DNA from: an uncultured Collinsella sp.
Lineage (GTDB): Bacteria; Actinomycetota; Coriobacteriia; Coriobacteriales; Coriobacteriaceae
Direction: 5' to 3'
Assembly: GCA_902490405.1 (NCBI GenBank)
Contig: CABUDS010000011.1
Coordinates: forward strand, 1-62,993
DNA: 62,993 nt
The first letter of the stretch is position 1. The number at the start of each line of letters is the position of its first letter. Below are positions 40,511 to 50,300 of this stretch, in pieces. The translations under genes and the position numbers were made by a program. Below the pieces are notes generated by a model. It had not been told where the DNA came from and did no database searches. It worked only from the letters and a program-made list of their open reading frames with translations.

Positions 40511-42688
40511 ATGTCCGAGCTCTGCTCCGTGCCGCGCGTCTCGGATCGCTTTGCCCAGAGCAATGCGCTCGACGAGGATATCGCGCGACTCAAATATGTT
40601 TCGGGTAAACGTGAGGAGGCCCTTCGCCGTCTGGGAATTCGGACGGTGGGGGACCTCCTTCTCCATATCCCTCATCGATACCTGGACTTTACGCGCTCCT
40701 GGTCCATCGAGATGGCGCCCATCGGTACCGTGTGCACCATCATCGCCACGGTCGACCGTATCGTTCAAAAGAAGCCGCGTCCGCGCATGCAGGTGACCGA
40801 GGTCTCACTCGTTGACGAGACGGGCGTGCTGCAGGTCGCCTTTTTCCGTCAGCCTTGGATTGCCCAGCAGCTTAAGCAGGGCGACCGCCTGGCCGTGATG
40901 GGCAAGGTCGAGTTTGCCTACGGTTTTAAGCAGATGGCCTCGCCGCACTTTGAAAAGCTTGATGACGGGCGTGCTGCGGGCACCATTTTGCCGGTCCATT
41001 ATGTGAGTGACGGCGTGAGCCAGGCATGGATGCGCCGCATCGTAAGTGGCGCGCTCGAGGTCGTCGGCAATCCCTTCGACCCGATTCCCGCACGCTTGCG
41101 CGTTAAACGTCGCCTGATGAGCGATGCTCGTGCGCTTCGATCGATCCACTTTCCTTCGAGCATGGCTGAGCGCGATATCGCGCGCGCACGGCTTGCCTAC
41201 GAGGAGTGCCTCTACCTGCAGCTGGCGCTGCGCCTGCGCAACGACGGCAGCCTGGTCGATGTGGTGCCCTACGCCCACGCCGCGGGCGAGCACCTGGCCG
41301 CGCTTAAGCAGGCCCTGCCGTTTTCGCTGAGCGACGAGCAGGAGGCCGCGTTCCAAGATATCCTGCGCGATATGTGCGATGGCGGGCGCGTGATGAACCG
41401 CCTGCTGCTGGGCGATGTCGGTACCGGTAAGACCGCCGTTGCCGCCTGCGCGCTGGCTGTGGCTGCCGATAGCGGCACGCAGGCCTGCGTTATGGCGCCC
41501 ACGGGCGTGCTGGCGCGTCAATATGCCGATAAGACCGGCCCCTTGCTCTTGCAGGCTGGCATGACCTGGGCGCTCCTGACGGGCGCCACGCCGGCGGCCG
41601 AGCGCGAGCGGATCCATGCCCAGCTGGAATCGGGCGAGCTTGATGTCCTCTTTGGCACCCACGCGGTGCTTTCGGATAACGTGGCGTTTAAGCATCTGTC
41701 GCTCGTGGTCATCGATGAGCAGCACCGGTTTGGCGTCGGCCAACGCAACGCCCTGCGTGCGAAGGGCCCTGGTGCCGATCTGCTCGTTATGACGGCAACG
41801 CCCATCCCACGTACGCTGGCGCTTTCGGTCTACGGCGATCTGGACACGAGCATCATCCGCCATCGGCCCGTCCCTGGCGCTGGCGTGACGACACGCGTGC
41901 TTACCGAGTCGAGCCGCGACCTCGCCTACGGCGCCATCCGCGAGGCGCATGAAAATGGTCAGCAGGCCTACGTGATTTGCCCGCTCGTGGAGTCGAGCGA
42001 CTCGGCAGATGAGCTGGAGGATGTTCCCGGTATCGCCCGCGACGACGAGGGCCACGTGACGGTCCCTGTGCCGCTGCACGATACGGCGACCGAGCTCGAT
42101 CGCCTGCGTCTGGCGTTGCCGGGTCTTGCCATCGAGCGCCTTCACGGCCGCATGCCAGCGGGGGAGAAGGACCAGGTTATCGATGCCTTTAAGCGTGGCG
42201 AGATCGACGTGCTCGTCTCGACTACGGTGGTCGAGGTGGGCGTCGACGTGCCCAACGCCACCGTCATGGTCATCGAGAACGGTGAGCGCTTTGGCTTGGC
42301 GGCCCTGCACCAGCTGCGCGGTCGCGTGGGCCGCGGCAGCGTGTCGGGCACCTGCCTGGTCATGACTCACTCCAAGGGCAACGGCGGCGCGTCGGCGGCA
42401 CAGGAACGCCTCCAGTCGCTCGAGAAGACCTCGGACGGCTTTACGCTCGCCCAGATGGACTTGCGTCTGCGCCACGAGGGTGAAATCCTGGGTTACCGCC
42501 AGCATGGCGGCGTGACCTTGCGCTTCGTTGACCTCGATGCCGACGAGGAATTGATCGAGTGGGCCCATTTGGACGCGGTCGAGCTCTTGCGGTATGCTTG
42601 CAACCTTGACTCCGTGGCGACGCGCCCCTTGCGCGATGCGGTCGCCATGCGGTATCGACACATCTTTAAGGAGGTCAGCGGAGGATGA
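40511..42688 (+). CDS. recG: ATP-dependent DNA helicase RecG
   Basis: 725 residues. RecG remodels stalled replication forks and branch-migrates Holliday junctions. The N-terminal wedge contains IPHRYLDFTRSW and an OB fold (TVCTIIATVDRIVQKKPRPR). SF2 motifs: I in LLGDVGTGKTAVA, Ia MAPTGVLARQ, II VVIDEQHRFGVGQR, III TATPIPRTLAL, V STTVVEVGVDVPNA, VI QLRGRVGRG. The helical hairpin region near the end binds the template strand. The stop overlaps the rsmD start by four bases. Confidence 0.96.
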   Translation: MSELCSVPRVSDRFAQSNALDEDIARLKYVSGKREEALRRLGIRTVGDLLLHIPHRYLDFTRSWSIEMAPIGTVCTIIATVDRIVQKKPRPRMQVTEVSLVDETGVLQVAFFRQPWIAQQLKQGDRLAVMGKVEFAYGFKQMASPHFEKLDDGRAAGTILPVHYVSDGVSQAWMRRIVSGALEVVGNPFDPIPARLRVKRRLMSDARALRSIHFPSSMAERDIARARLAYEECLYLQLALRLRNDGSLVDVVPYAHAAGEHLAALKQALPFSLSDEQEAAFQDILRDMCDGGRVMNRLLLGDVGTGKTAVAACALAVAADSGTQACVMAPTGVLARQYADKTGPLLLQAGMTWALLTGATPAAERERIHAQLESGELDVLFGTHAVLSDNVAFKHLSLVVIDEQHRFGVGQRNALRAKGPGADLLVMTATPIPRTLALSVYGDLDTSIIRHRPVPGAGVTTRVLTESSRDLAYGAIREAHENGQQAYVICPLVESSDSADELEDVPGIARDDEGHVTVPVPLHDTATELDRLRLALPGLAIERLHGRMPAGEKDQVIDAFKRGEIDVLVSTTVVEVGVDVPNATVMVIENGERFGLAALHQLRGRVGRGSVSGTCLVMTHSKGNGGASAAQERLQSLEKTSDGFTLAQMDLRLRHEGEILGYRQHGGVTLRFVDLDADEELIEWAHLDAVELLRYACNLDSVATRPLRDAVAMRYRHIFKEVSGG

Positions 42689-43314
42689 GAATCATCGGCG
42701 GCGAATGGCGCGGTCGTAAGATCGAGGAGCCCCGTGGTCGCGATGTCACCCGCCCCACGACCGATCGCGTGCGCGAGGCGTGCGCATCTATGGTCATGTC
42801 GGCATTCGACTTCGATCTGGACGAGGTCCGCGTGCTGGATGCCTTTGGCGGCTCCGGTGCCTTGGGCATTGAGATGCTCTCGCGTGGTGCCCGCTCGCTC
42901 ACCACGTTCGAGATCGATCGCAACGCTGCTCGTCTGATTACCAAGAATATCGAGTCGCTGTGCCGCGACCGTGCGCGTTGGCGTGTGGTGGGCGGCGACG
43001 TGCTGGCAAGCGCTTCGCGCGGCCGCGTGCCGGGCGGTCCCTTTGACCTGGTCCTGCTCGACCCGCCCTATGCTTATGGCGCCGAGCCGGTCGAGGAGCT
43101 GCTGCAGAACTTGACCCAGCAGGACTTGCTGGCGCAGGGTGCCTATGCGCTGTTCGAGCACGCTGCCGCCGATGCGGGTGCGCATCCGGCAGGTTTTGAG
43201 ACCGTGCGCGAGAAGCGCTACGGAATAACCTCGGTCGACCTGCTTCGTTGGGTTGGTAACGGCGAGGATGATGGCAACGATAGCGACGCACCCACGGAGG
43301 ATGCCCATGAGTGA
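42685..43314 (+). CDS. rsmD: 16S rRNA (guanine(966)-N(2))-methyltransferase
   Basis: 209 residues, ATG overlapping the recG stop. SAM-dependent RsmD methylates G966 of 16S rRNA in the assembling 30S subunit. The N-terminus MRIIGGEWRGRKIEEPRG and TRPTTDRVREA are family marks; the SAM site is VLDAFGGSGALGIEMLSRG; the catalytic N-methyltransferase motif is LLDPPYAYG. A Gly/Asp/Asn-rich tail overlaps the coaD start by eight bases. It stands ahead of coaD, the usual pairing in many Gram-positive and actinobacterial genomes. Confidence 0.95.
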   Translation: MRIIGGEWRGRKIEEPRGRDVTRPTTDRVREACASMVMSAFDFDLDEVRVLDAFGGSGALGIEMLSRGARSLTTFEIDRNAARLITKNIESLCRDRARWRVVGGDVLASASRGRVPGGPFDLVLLDPPYAYGAEPVEELLQNLTQQDLLAQGAYALFEHAAADAGAHPAGFETVREKRYGITSVDLLRWVGNGEDDGNDSDAPTEDAHE

Positions 43315-43804
43315 CACCATTAACCGCGTAATCGTCCCGGGCACCTTCGATCCCATCACGTTTGGCCACATCGACGTGATTCGCCGCGCCCGCCGCATTT
43401 TTCCCAGCGTGATCGTGGCCGTTGCCGAGTCGCAGGGAAAAAACGGCGTGGGCACCACGTTTATGCTCGACGAGCGCGTGGCGCTGGCCCGTGAGGCGCT
43501 CGGTGATATTGACGGCGTTGAGGTGCTACCCTTCACCGGCCTCTTGGTCGATTTTGCCCGCGAACAGGGAGCAGGAGCCGTGGTCAAGGGTCTGCGTGCC
43601 ATGACCGACTTTGAGTACGAGTTGCAGCAGGCCGACCTCAACTACCGCCTGGATAACGAGCTGGAGTCCATCTTTGTCATGAGCGCGCCGCAGTACGGCT
43701 ATATCTCGAGCTCGGTGGTTCGCCAGATTGCCTCGCTCGGTAGCGACGTCTCTAATTTTGTTCCGCCCAATGTGGTCAAGGCGCTCAAACATCGCTTTTC
43801 GTGA
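43307..43804 (+). CDS. coaD: Phosphopantetheine adenylyltransferase
   Basis: 165 residues from the ATG at 43307, six bases after GGAGG; the upstream in-frame ATG at 43253 would add unrelated residues. Transfers AMP to 4'-phosphopantetheine, the penultimate step of coenzyme A synthesis. Motifs: VPGTFDPITFGHIDVI with the T/HxGH site, KGLRAMTDFEYELQ for pantetheine, and the second nucleotide motif YISSSVVRQIA (ISSS-R). Coenzyme A supply fits with plsX and acpP further along. Confidence 0.96.
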   Translation: MSDTINRVIVPGTFDPITFGHIDVIRRARRIFPSVIVAVAESQGKNGVGTTFMLDERVALAREALGDIDGVEVLPFTGLLVDFAREQGAGAVVKGLRAMTDFEYELQQADLNYRLDNELESIFVMSAPQYGYISSSVVRQIASLGSDVSNFVPPNVVKALKHRFS

Positions 43805-43872
43805 CGTTTTTTAATGCCTGGTGGCATGTGGTAAACTAACTCGATGATATGTTACCTATGAAAGGAGACCGG

Positions 43873-44370
43873 ATGCCGGGCGAGAATTTTCCTGGCGACA
43901 GGATCGTGAGTCTTGTCGACGAGCTCGAGGGGCTCATCGAAGAGGCTAAGACGCCGTTCGGCAAGAACGCCCAGATGAAGGTTATCGACGCCGACGTCTT
44001 CTTTAACATCCTCGACGAGATCCGCATGAGCTATCCCGAGGAATGGCAGAAGTCCCGCCGTATCCTCAAGGAGCGCGAGGAGCTTATGGCTTCCGCTGCC
44101 GCTCAGGCTGATTCCATCATCGCCGATGCTCAGCAGCAGGCCCTCACCATTGCCGGTGAGCAGGAGATTGTCCGCTTAGCTCAGCAGCAGGCCGACGACA
44201 TTCGCGATCGTGCCCAGCAGTATGAGCGCGAGACGCGCTATGCCGCCGAGGATTACGCCGAGCAGGTCTTTACGCACCTCGAGGAGAACCTCAAGAGCCT
44301 GACCGGCACGGTGACCCGTTGCCGTCAGCAGCTCAACGAGGGTGCCGCCCAGCAGAATGGTCAGTGGTAA
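43873..44370 (+). CDS. Conserved coiled-coil protein (DivIVA/ATPase-B-like)
   Basis: 165 residues from an ATG after AAAGGAGA. The N-terminus (DRIVSLVDELEGLIEEAKTP, then KVIDADVFFNILDEI) resembles the start of DivIVA-type or F0 b-like helical proteins; the rest is a continuous helical region rich in Gln, Ala, Glu and Arg (QQALTIAGEQEIVRLAQQQA). I do not recognise a named family beyond this shape. It sits between coaD and the yceD gene and its stop overlaps the yceD ATG by one base, so the two are translated together. Confidence 0.7.
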   Translation: MPGENFPGDRIVSLVDELEGLIEEAKTPFGKNAQMKVIDADVFFNILDEIRMSYPEEWQKSRRILKEREELMASAAAQADSIIADAQQQALTIAGEQEIVRLAQQQADDIRDRAQQYERETRYAAEDYAEQVFTHLEENLKSLTGTVTRCRQQLNEGAAQQNGQW

Positions 44371-44924
44371 TGGCTGAGTTCCCGAGCGTTACCGTCGATC
44401 TTTCCGAGCAGCTCGAGTTTCCCGGAGACTCGTACCCGCTGACCGGTAAGGTCGATGTTGCCACCTATACGGTGGGCGAGAAGGAGTACCAGCTGCAGAA
44501 CGGCATTGACTACGATGTGGTCTTTACCAATGCCGGCACCGGTGTTCTGCTTACGGGCATGGTCCGCGCGCATGCAACCGGTGAGTGCGACCGTTGCCTG
44601 GAGCCCGCTTCGTTTGATATTGCCGGTGAGATCGAGGAATTCTATCTCTTTAACGAGCCCGAGGACCCCGAGGCCTACGAAGATGGCTACGAGCTGCTGG
44701 GCGAGGATCGCATCGTCGATCTGGGTGAGCCCATCAACGACGCGGTCGTCATGGATACGCCGTTCGTTGTCCTGTGCAAGCCAGATTGTCGCGGCCTATG
44801 CCCCACTTGCGGCATCAATCTCAACGTCGAGCAATGCGATTGCGCCGCTCAGGCAGAGGCCGAATGGGCCGCTGCCACGGAAAATCCATTTGCAGCATTG
44901 AAGAATCTCAAGCTTGACGAGTAA
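44370..44924 (+). CDS. yceD: YceD/DUF177 family protein
   Basis: 184 residues from the ATG at 44370. DUF177 proteins usually precede rpmF, as here, and are implicated in 23S rRNA accumulation or ribosome assembly. The C-terminal half holds metal-binding Cys pairs: CDRCLEP near residue 71, then CKPDCRGLCPTCGINLNVEQ followed by CDC. The N-terminal part (VTVDLSEQLEFPG) is a typical beta segment. Gap to rpmF is 64 bases. Confidence 0.92.
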   Translation: MAEFPSVTVDLSEQLEFPGDSYPLTGKVDVATYTVGEKEYQLQNGIDYDVVFTNAGTGVLLTGMVRAHATGECDRCLEPASFDIAGEIEEFYLFNEPEDPEAYEDGYELLGEDRIVDLGEPINDAVVMDTPFVVLCKPDCRGLCPTCGINLNVEQCDCAAQAEAEWAAATENPFAALKNLKLDE

Positions 44925-44988
44925 AACTGTGGTAGTATCGCTACTTGCGCGTAATCGCCACACTGGATAGTTCATAAGGAAGGTCACT

Positions 44989-45168
44989 ATGCCCGTACCT
45001 AAACAAAAGCAGGGTCGTATCCGCACTCACACCCGCCGTTCCGCCAACATGAAGATCTCGGCTGCGGCTCAGTCCACGTGCCCCCGTTGCGGTGCTGTCA
45101 AGCTCCCGCACCACGTGTGCCCCAGCTGCGGTTTCTACAAGGACCGCGAGGTTATCGTTACCGAGTAA
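44989..45168 (+). CDS. rpmF: 50S ribosomal protein L32
   Basis: A 59-residue gene, ATG after AAGGAAGG. MPVPKQKQGRIRTHTRRSAN is the family start (conserved K/R-rich N-terminus), and the zinc ribbon is CPRCGAVKLPHHVCPSCG, with the closing GFYKDREVI. Four Cys are intact, so this is the zinc-containing form of L32. It lies between yceD and plsX, the most common bacterial arrangement. Confidence 0.97.
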   Translation: MPVPKQKQGRIRTHTRRSANMKISAAAQSTCPRCGAVKLPHHVCPSCGFYKDREVIVTE

Positions 45169-45208
45169 CTGTATACTCTGGATGCGATGCCGTTCCAACT
45201 GGAACCAC

Positions 45209-45239
45209 AATGGCCGGCTCAATGAGTCGGCCATTTTTG
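45209..45239 (+). terminator. Terminator-like hairpin between rpmF and plsX
   Basis: AATGGCCG pairs with CGGCCATT around an 11-base loop, with T5 after. It is followed four bases later by the plsX ribosome site, so it may attenuate rather than end transcription. Confidence 0.75.
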
Positions 45240-45255
45240 TATAAGGAGCATGTAT

Positions 45256-46275
45256 ATGAGTAACGTTCGCGTTTGTGTAGACGTTGTGGGCGGAGACGAG
45301 AAGCCTCAGGTTGTCCTCGACGGTATCGAGTCGGCGCTTGCGGCTGATCCCGATATCGAGGTCTTGGCCGTCGGTCCCGCAGAGATCGTGAACCCCTTTG
45401 CCGCGGCTCACGCTCGCGTTGAGACCTTGGAGGCGCCCGATGTCATCGCCATGGATGACGATCCCATTCGAGCCGTGATGACCAAGCGCAAGTCCTCGAT
45501 CGTACTTGCCTGCCGCGCTATCAAGAAGGGTAACGCGGATGCGTTCTTCTCTGCCGGCTCCACTGGCGCCATGACCGCTGCCGCTACCGCCTACGTGACG
45601 CCATTTAGGTATCAGGCCGAGGGCAAGAAGCAGCCGGTCCGTCCGTGCCTCACCAATGCACTGCCCAACCGCGCCGGCGGCCTGACGGTCCTGTGCGACA
45701 TGGGCGCCAACCCCGATGTCGAGGTCGACGACATGGTGCGTTTTGCCCAGATGGGTAGCGCCTATGCGCGCGTCGTCCTGGGCATTGAGCATCCCCGCGT
45801 CGGTCTGCTTGCCAACGGCACCGAGGACGAGAAGGGCTCCAACTTCACCAAGTCGTGCTTCCCGGCCATGAAGGCCGCTGTTCCCGGTTTTGTGGGCAAC
45901 TGCGAGGGCACCGATCTTACGTCGGGCAATTTTGACGTCGTGGTCGCCGACGGCATGTCGGGCAACATCGCACTCAAGGCCACCGAGGGCGCTGCCAAGT
46001 TTTTGCTGCAGGAGCTCAAGGGTGTCTTTATGTCTTCGCTCGGCACCAAGATTGCCGCGCTGCTCATAAAAAAGCAGATGCGCGAGATCAAGGCAAAGCT
46101 CTCGGGTGATGCTAAGGGTGGCGCGATTCTTTTGGGCCTGCGTGGCGTAGTGCTGATCGGCCATGGTGCCACCTCAGTCGAGGCCGTCAAAAACGGTACG
46201 CTCGCCGCGGCGGAGGCCGTGCGCGCCGGGCTTGTCGAGAACGTCGCCAACTCTATGGACGGCATCGTTTTGTAG
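45256..46275 (+). CDS. plsX: Phosphate acyltransferase PlsX
   Basis: About 339 residues from the ATG at 45256; the ATG at 45250 lies one base after AAGGAG and is too close. PlsX converts acyl-ACP to acyl-phosphate, the first step of phosphatidic acid synthesis by the PlsX/PlsY route. Family motifs: VCVDVVGGDEKPQVVLDG at the start, FFSAGSTGAMTAAATAY, LPNRAGGLTVLCDMGANPD and the C-terminal GGAILLGLRGVVLIGHGATS. It feeds phospholipid synthesis and stands beside acpP. Confidence 0.96.
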   Translation: MSNVRVCVDVVGGDEKPQVVLDGIESALAADPDIEVLAVGPAEIVNPFAAAHARVETLEAPDVIAMDDDPIRAVMTKRKSSIVLACRAIKKGNADAFFSAGSTGAMTAAATAYVTPFRYQAEGKKQPVRPCLTNALPNRAGGLTVLCDMGANPDVEVDDMVRFAQMGSAYARVVLGIEHPRVGLLANGTEDEKGSNFTKSCFPAMKAAVPGFVGNCEGTDLTSGNFDVVVADGMSGNIALKATEGAAKFLLQELKGVFMSSLGTKIAALLIKKQMREIKAKLSGDAKGGAILLGLRGVVLIGHGATSVEAVKNGTLAAAEAVRAGLVENVANSMDGIVL

Positions 46276-46399
46276 GAGCGAGTTAGGGCGCTGTTATGTG
46301 CCTCGCGGCCTGCGTCGTGGGGTAGAATCAAAACCGTGTCTTGGCGCTGCGCTTGCGGCGCCAGCGCGTTGATGTTCACGCAATACGAGAGGAAGCGCT

Positions 46400-46642
46400 A
46401 TGGACCGCTCCGAAATCTTCGATAAGATCGCCGAAGTTGCCGCCGATGTGCTGGGTGTCGACGTTGCTGAGATTAGCGACGAGACCACCTTCGACGATCT
46501 CGATGCCGATTCGCTCGAGCGTCTGCAGTTGGTGACGGCCATCGAGGACGAGTTCGACCTCGAGATCGATGACGAGACCCTGCTGTCGCTCAACTCTGTC
46601 GCCGACGCTGTCGACGCTATTGAAAACGCCAAGGAGGCCTAA
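46400..46642 (+). CDS. acpP: Acyl carrier protein
   Basis: 80 residues, ATG after GAGGAAG. The DSLE motif (LDADSLERLQLV) carries the Ser that receives 4'-phosphopantetheine. Helix I (IFDKIAEVAADVLG) and the acidic helix II-III region (IEDEFDLEIDDE) are normal. It carries fatty acyl chains for PlsX and for the fatty-acid synthase. Located between plsX and rnc, the classic order. The ~120 bases before it contain no clear promoter. Confidence 0.97.
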   Translation: MDRSEIFDKIAEVAADVLGVDVAEISDETTFDDLDADSLERLQLVTAIEDEFDLEIDDETLLSLNSVADAVDAIENAKEA

Positions 46643-46645
46643 GTC

Positions 46646-47371
46646 TTGGCTTTATCTCAACGACTCGCGCGCGCCCAGGAAATCCTGGGCCACGAGTTCA
46701 ATAACAAGGTGCTGCTGCGCGCGGCGCTCACGCACCCCTCTGCCGTGGAAGGTCAGCCCGTCTCGGCGAGCTATGAGCGTCTTGAGTTTTTGGGCGATTC
46801 CATTTTGGGCGCCGTGGTTGCCCGTTCGCTCTTTGAATCCTATCCGGAGTTTGACGAGGGCAAGCTTACGCGCCTGAAGGTGTCCCTTGTCTCGGGTGCC
46901 ACGCTGTCCGAGGTGTCCCATGAGCTGGGCATCGACGACATCATCATCTTTGGTGCCTCCGAGACCGGTACCGGCGCGCGCGGCCTGCACTCGGCGCTCG
47001 AGAACGTCTACGAGTCGCTCGTGGGCGCGCTGTATCTGGATGCTGGCTGGGATGCGGCGGCGGAGTTCATTCACCGTACGCTTAAGCCGCACCTGGCCTC
47101 CGAGCGTGCCGAGCACCCCGCGAACCCCAAGTCGTTCTTGCAGGAGTGCGTGCAGGCCGACGGCCACGAGCCTCCGGCGTACAAGCTCGTTGGCTCTGAG
47201 GGCCCGGCGCATGCACCGACCTTTACCGCCGTGGTTCTCATCGACGGTATTCGCCAGGGCCGCGGCACCGGTTCCTCCAAGAAGGAGGCCGAGGGAGCCG
47301 CTGCGCTCGAGGCGCTCGACCGCATGGGTTACACCACCAACGGCGTGATTCTCAACAAGAAGCCTGTTTAA
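46646..47371 (+). CDS. rnc: Ribonuclease III
   Basis: 241 residues from a TTG eight bases after AAGGAGG. Cleaves double-stranded RNA, including rRNA precursors. The catalytic signature is ERLEFLGDSILGAVVA with its Glu/Asp, followed by ALENVYESLVGALYLDAGWD. The C-terminal double-stranded RNA-binding domain contains NPKSFLQECVQADGHEPPAY and GSSKKEAEGAAALEAL. Between acpP and smc, as in many firmicutes and actinobacteria. Confidence 0.96.
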   Translation: MALSQRLARAQEILGHEFNNKVLLRAALTHPSAVEGQPVSASYERLEFLGDSILGAVVARSLFESYPEFDEGKLTRLKVSLVSGATLSEVSHELGIDDIIIFGASETGTGARGLHSALENVYESLVGALYLDAGWDAAAEFIHRTLKPHLASERAEHPANPKSFLQECVQADGHEPPAYKLVGSEGPAHAPTFTAVVLIDGIRQGRGTGSSKKEAEGAAALEALDRMGYTTNGVILNKKPV

Positions 47372-47381
47372 GCGAGGAACC

Positions 47382-50300
47382 GTGTATCTCAAGTCCCTCA
47401 CGCTCAAAGGGTTCAAGTCGTTTGCCGACCGCGCCCATATGACGTTTGAGCCGGGCCTAACCGTCATCGTCGGTCCCAACGGCTCGGGAAAATCGAACAT
47501 CTCCGACTCGATTCTGTGGGTCCTGGGTGAGCAGAGCGCCAAGCAGCTGCGCGGCCAGGCCATGGAGGACGTCATCTTCTCGGGCTCGTCGGCGCGTAAG
47601 CCGGTGGGTGTCGCCGAGGTCACGCTGGTGCTCGATAACTCGGACCATATGCTGCCTGTCGACTTTGACGAGGTGGCTATCACCCGCCGCATGTACCGCT
47701 CGGGCGAAAGTGAGTACCTCATCAACTCGAGCCCGTGCCGTCTGATGGACATCCAGGACATCCTGCACGATTCGGGCCTGGGCAAGGATACGCATTCCAT
47801 CATCAGCCAGGGCAAGCTCGACGCCATTTTGCAGAGCCGCCCCGAGGAGCGCCGCGCCCTCATCGAGGAGGCCGCCGGCATTTCCAAGCACAAACGCCGC
47901 AAGGAGCGTGCGCTCAAAAAGATTAAGTCGATGGACGAGCACCTGACGCGTGCCCGCGACATCAATAAGGAAATTGCCCGTCAGCTGCGACCGCTGGAGC
48001 GTCAGGTCGATCGTGCGCGCAAGTACAAAGAGCTGTCCTCGCGCGCGAACGAGCTTACGCAGATGCTGGCCGTCGACGAGCTGCGTTCGCTGCAGTCGCA
48101 GTGGAACGACTTGGAGAGCCGCTCCAAGGAAGGTGCCGCCGAGCTGGAGCTTGCGCAGTACCGCTTGGGCGAAAAGGAGCGCGAGCTCGAGAAGCTCCAG
48201 GTCATGCTCGAGGAAAAGGGCCTGTTTGTGGGCGATCTGGGCGAGCAGCGCCGCCATATGCAAGATGTGGTCGGTCGCATTAACTCCGATATGCGTCTGC
48301 TCGAGGAAAAGGGCCACAACATGGTGTCGCGCCTGTCCGACATGCGCGGGCAGATTTCGAGCTCCGAGCATCAGCGTCGTCGCGTGGTAGAGGAGCTCGA
48401 GGATGCACGTGCGCAGCTTGAGGAAGTGACCGGCGCGCACATGCAGGCCCAGGAGGACGTTGACGCCGCCGGACCTGCCGCCGCCGAGCTCCACGAGCGG
48501 CGCGTGACGCTCGACAATCAGATTTCGCAGCTTACGCGTGAGCAACGCGATGTGCAGCGTGTGGCCGATAACGCGGCGCTCGAACTCGCCAAGGTGAAGG
48601 ACTCGTTGAGCAACGCCGAGGTCGAGGACAACATGTATGCCTCGCGCCTGGAGCAGATCGATGACCAGCTCGAGGAGGTCACGGCCTCACTCGAGAGCCG
48701 TCGCGACCGCGCCGAGGAGCTTGAGGGTGCACTCGATCAGGCCCGTCAAGCCCAGATTGATGCGCGCGAGGCTACCGAGGTCGCCCGTGCAGCCCTTAAG
48801 GACTTGCGTGCCCGCGAGAGCGAGGCGCGCAACAAACTGTCCGAGGTGCGCTCGGAGCTTGCTAGCCAAAAGAAACTCGATGCCCGCATGGCCGACAGCT
48901 CGCCGCTCGTGAGCTGTCTGGTGGGTGTACTGGGCGACGATGTCTCGGGTCGTCTGGGCGACGTGCTCGAGGCCCCTCGTGAGCTCGAGGGCCTGGTGGA
49001 GCAGCTGCTTGCCGGCGACATCGATGCGCTGCTGTTCGACGATACGTCCGCGCTTGAGCGTGCCGGTCGTGCCGCTCTGGACCAGAAGAAGGCCTCGGGC
49101 GAGGCGCTGCTGGTGGCGCGCGGTGCGAGCGCCTCTGCTGCCGCTAAGGGCGCTGCCGGTTCCCGCCTGGTCGATCGCCTGTCCGTGCGCTCCGGTTATG
49201 GCCCGGTTGTCGAGGCCCTTCTCGGCGGCTATTACGTGGTCGATGACTTGGCTGCCGCGTTGGCTGCCCCTGTTGTTGACGGTGTGACCTACGTGACTCC
49301 CGATGGCGCCCGCGTGAGCTGTGGTGGTCTGGTGCGCGTGGGGCTCGATGCCGGCGAGGCTTCGGGTGCCTTGGAGCGCAAGCGCCGCATCCGTGAGCTC
49401 GAGGGCCTGGAACCCGATCTGGCTGCTGTGTTTGAGCATGTGTCGGATCAGGTCGTCGAGGCCAATGCGGCCGTTGAGGAGGCGCGTGCCGCCGAGGGCG
49501 ATGCCGCCGGCGAGATCGCCCGTCTTGAGGGCGAGCGCCGCTCGCTGCTCTCCGAGATTGGCCGCCTGGAGCAAAGCGCCAACAACGCCGAGGTCGAGCG
49601 CGTGCGCATCTCCAAGCGCCGCGAGCAGGCCGCCGAGGCCGTTCGCGCTGCGCGCCCGCGCGTTGACGAACTCACCCGTTCGCGCGACGAGGCCCGCGCG
49701 CAGGCAGGCGACCTGGGTCTCCAGATTGCCGAAGCCAACGACGAGCTCGATCGCGTGCGTCGTGACGATTCCGAGGCAGCCGACAAGCTCGCCGATGCCA
49801 AGGTCCGCCTGGCTCAGACGAGCGAGCGTCTGCGTTCGCTGAAGGGCCGTGTGCCCGACTTGGAGCATCGACTCGAGGGCATCGACCGCCGTATCCGCGG
49901 AACACGCCAGGCCTCGCGCTCACTCGAGCTGCTGCGCCTGCGTGTCGACCCCATGCACGAGCGCTATTCGGCCCTGCTGGATCGCGCATCGGATTGGGCC
50001 GCGCGTCTGCGTGATCAGGCTTCGCTCGAGGAGGCGGACTCGGCCTCGCTCAAGAAGACCATCGAAGACGCCAAGGCCGAGGTCTCCCGCGCCAAGGAGC
50101 GGGTCGATGCCGCCACGGCGACGCAAAACGAGTTCAAGGTTTCCCGCGGCAAGCTCGAGGTGCAGGTGGAGGCGGCCATCAAGGCCATTACCGCCGATGG
50201 CACTACGGTGCTCGAGGAAGCGCTCATGCTTCCTGCTCCCACCGACCGCGACGCCGCCGAGCGCGAGCTCAACCAGCTCGTGCGCCAGATTAACAACCTG

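Noticed and set aside
40805..42661. 618-codon antisense frame within recG
   Set aside because: Shadow of recG; no motif and improbable amino-acid composition.
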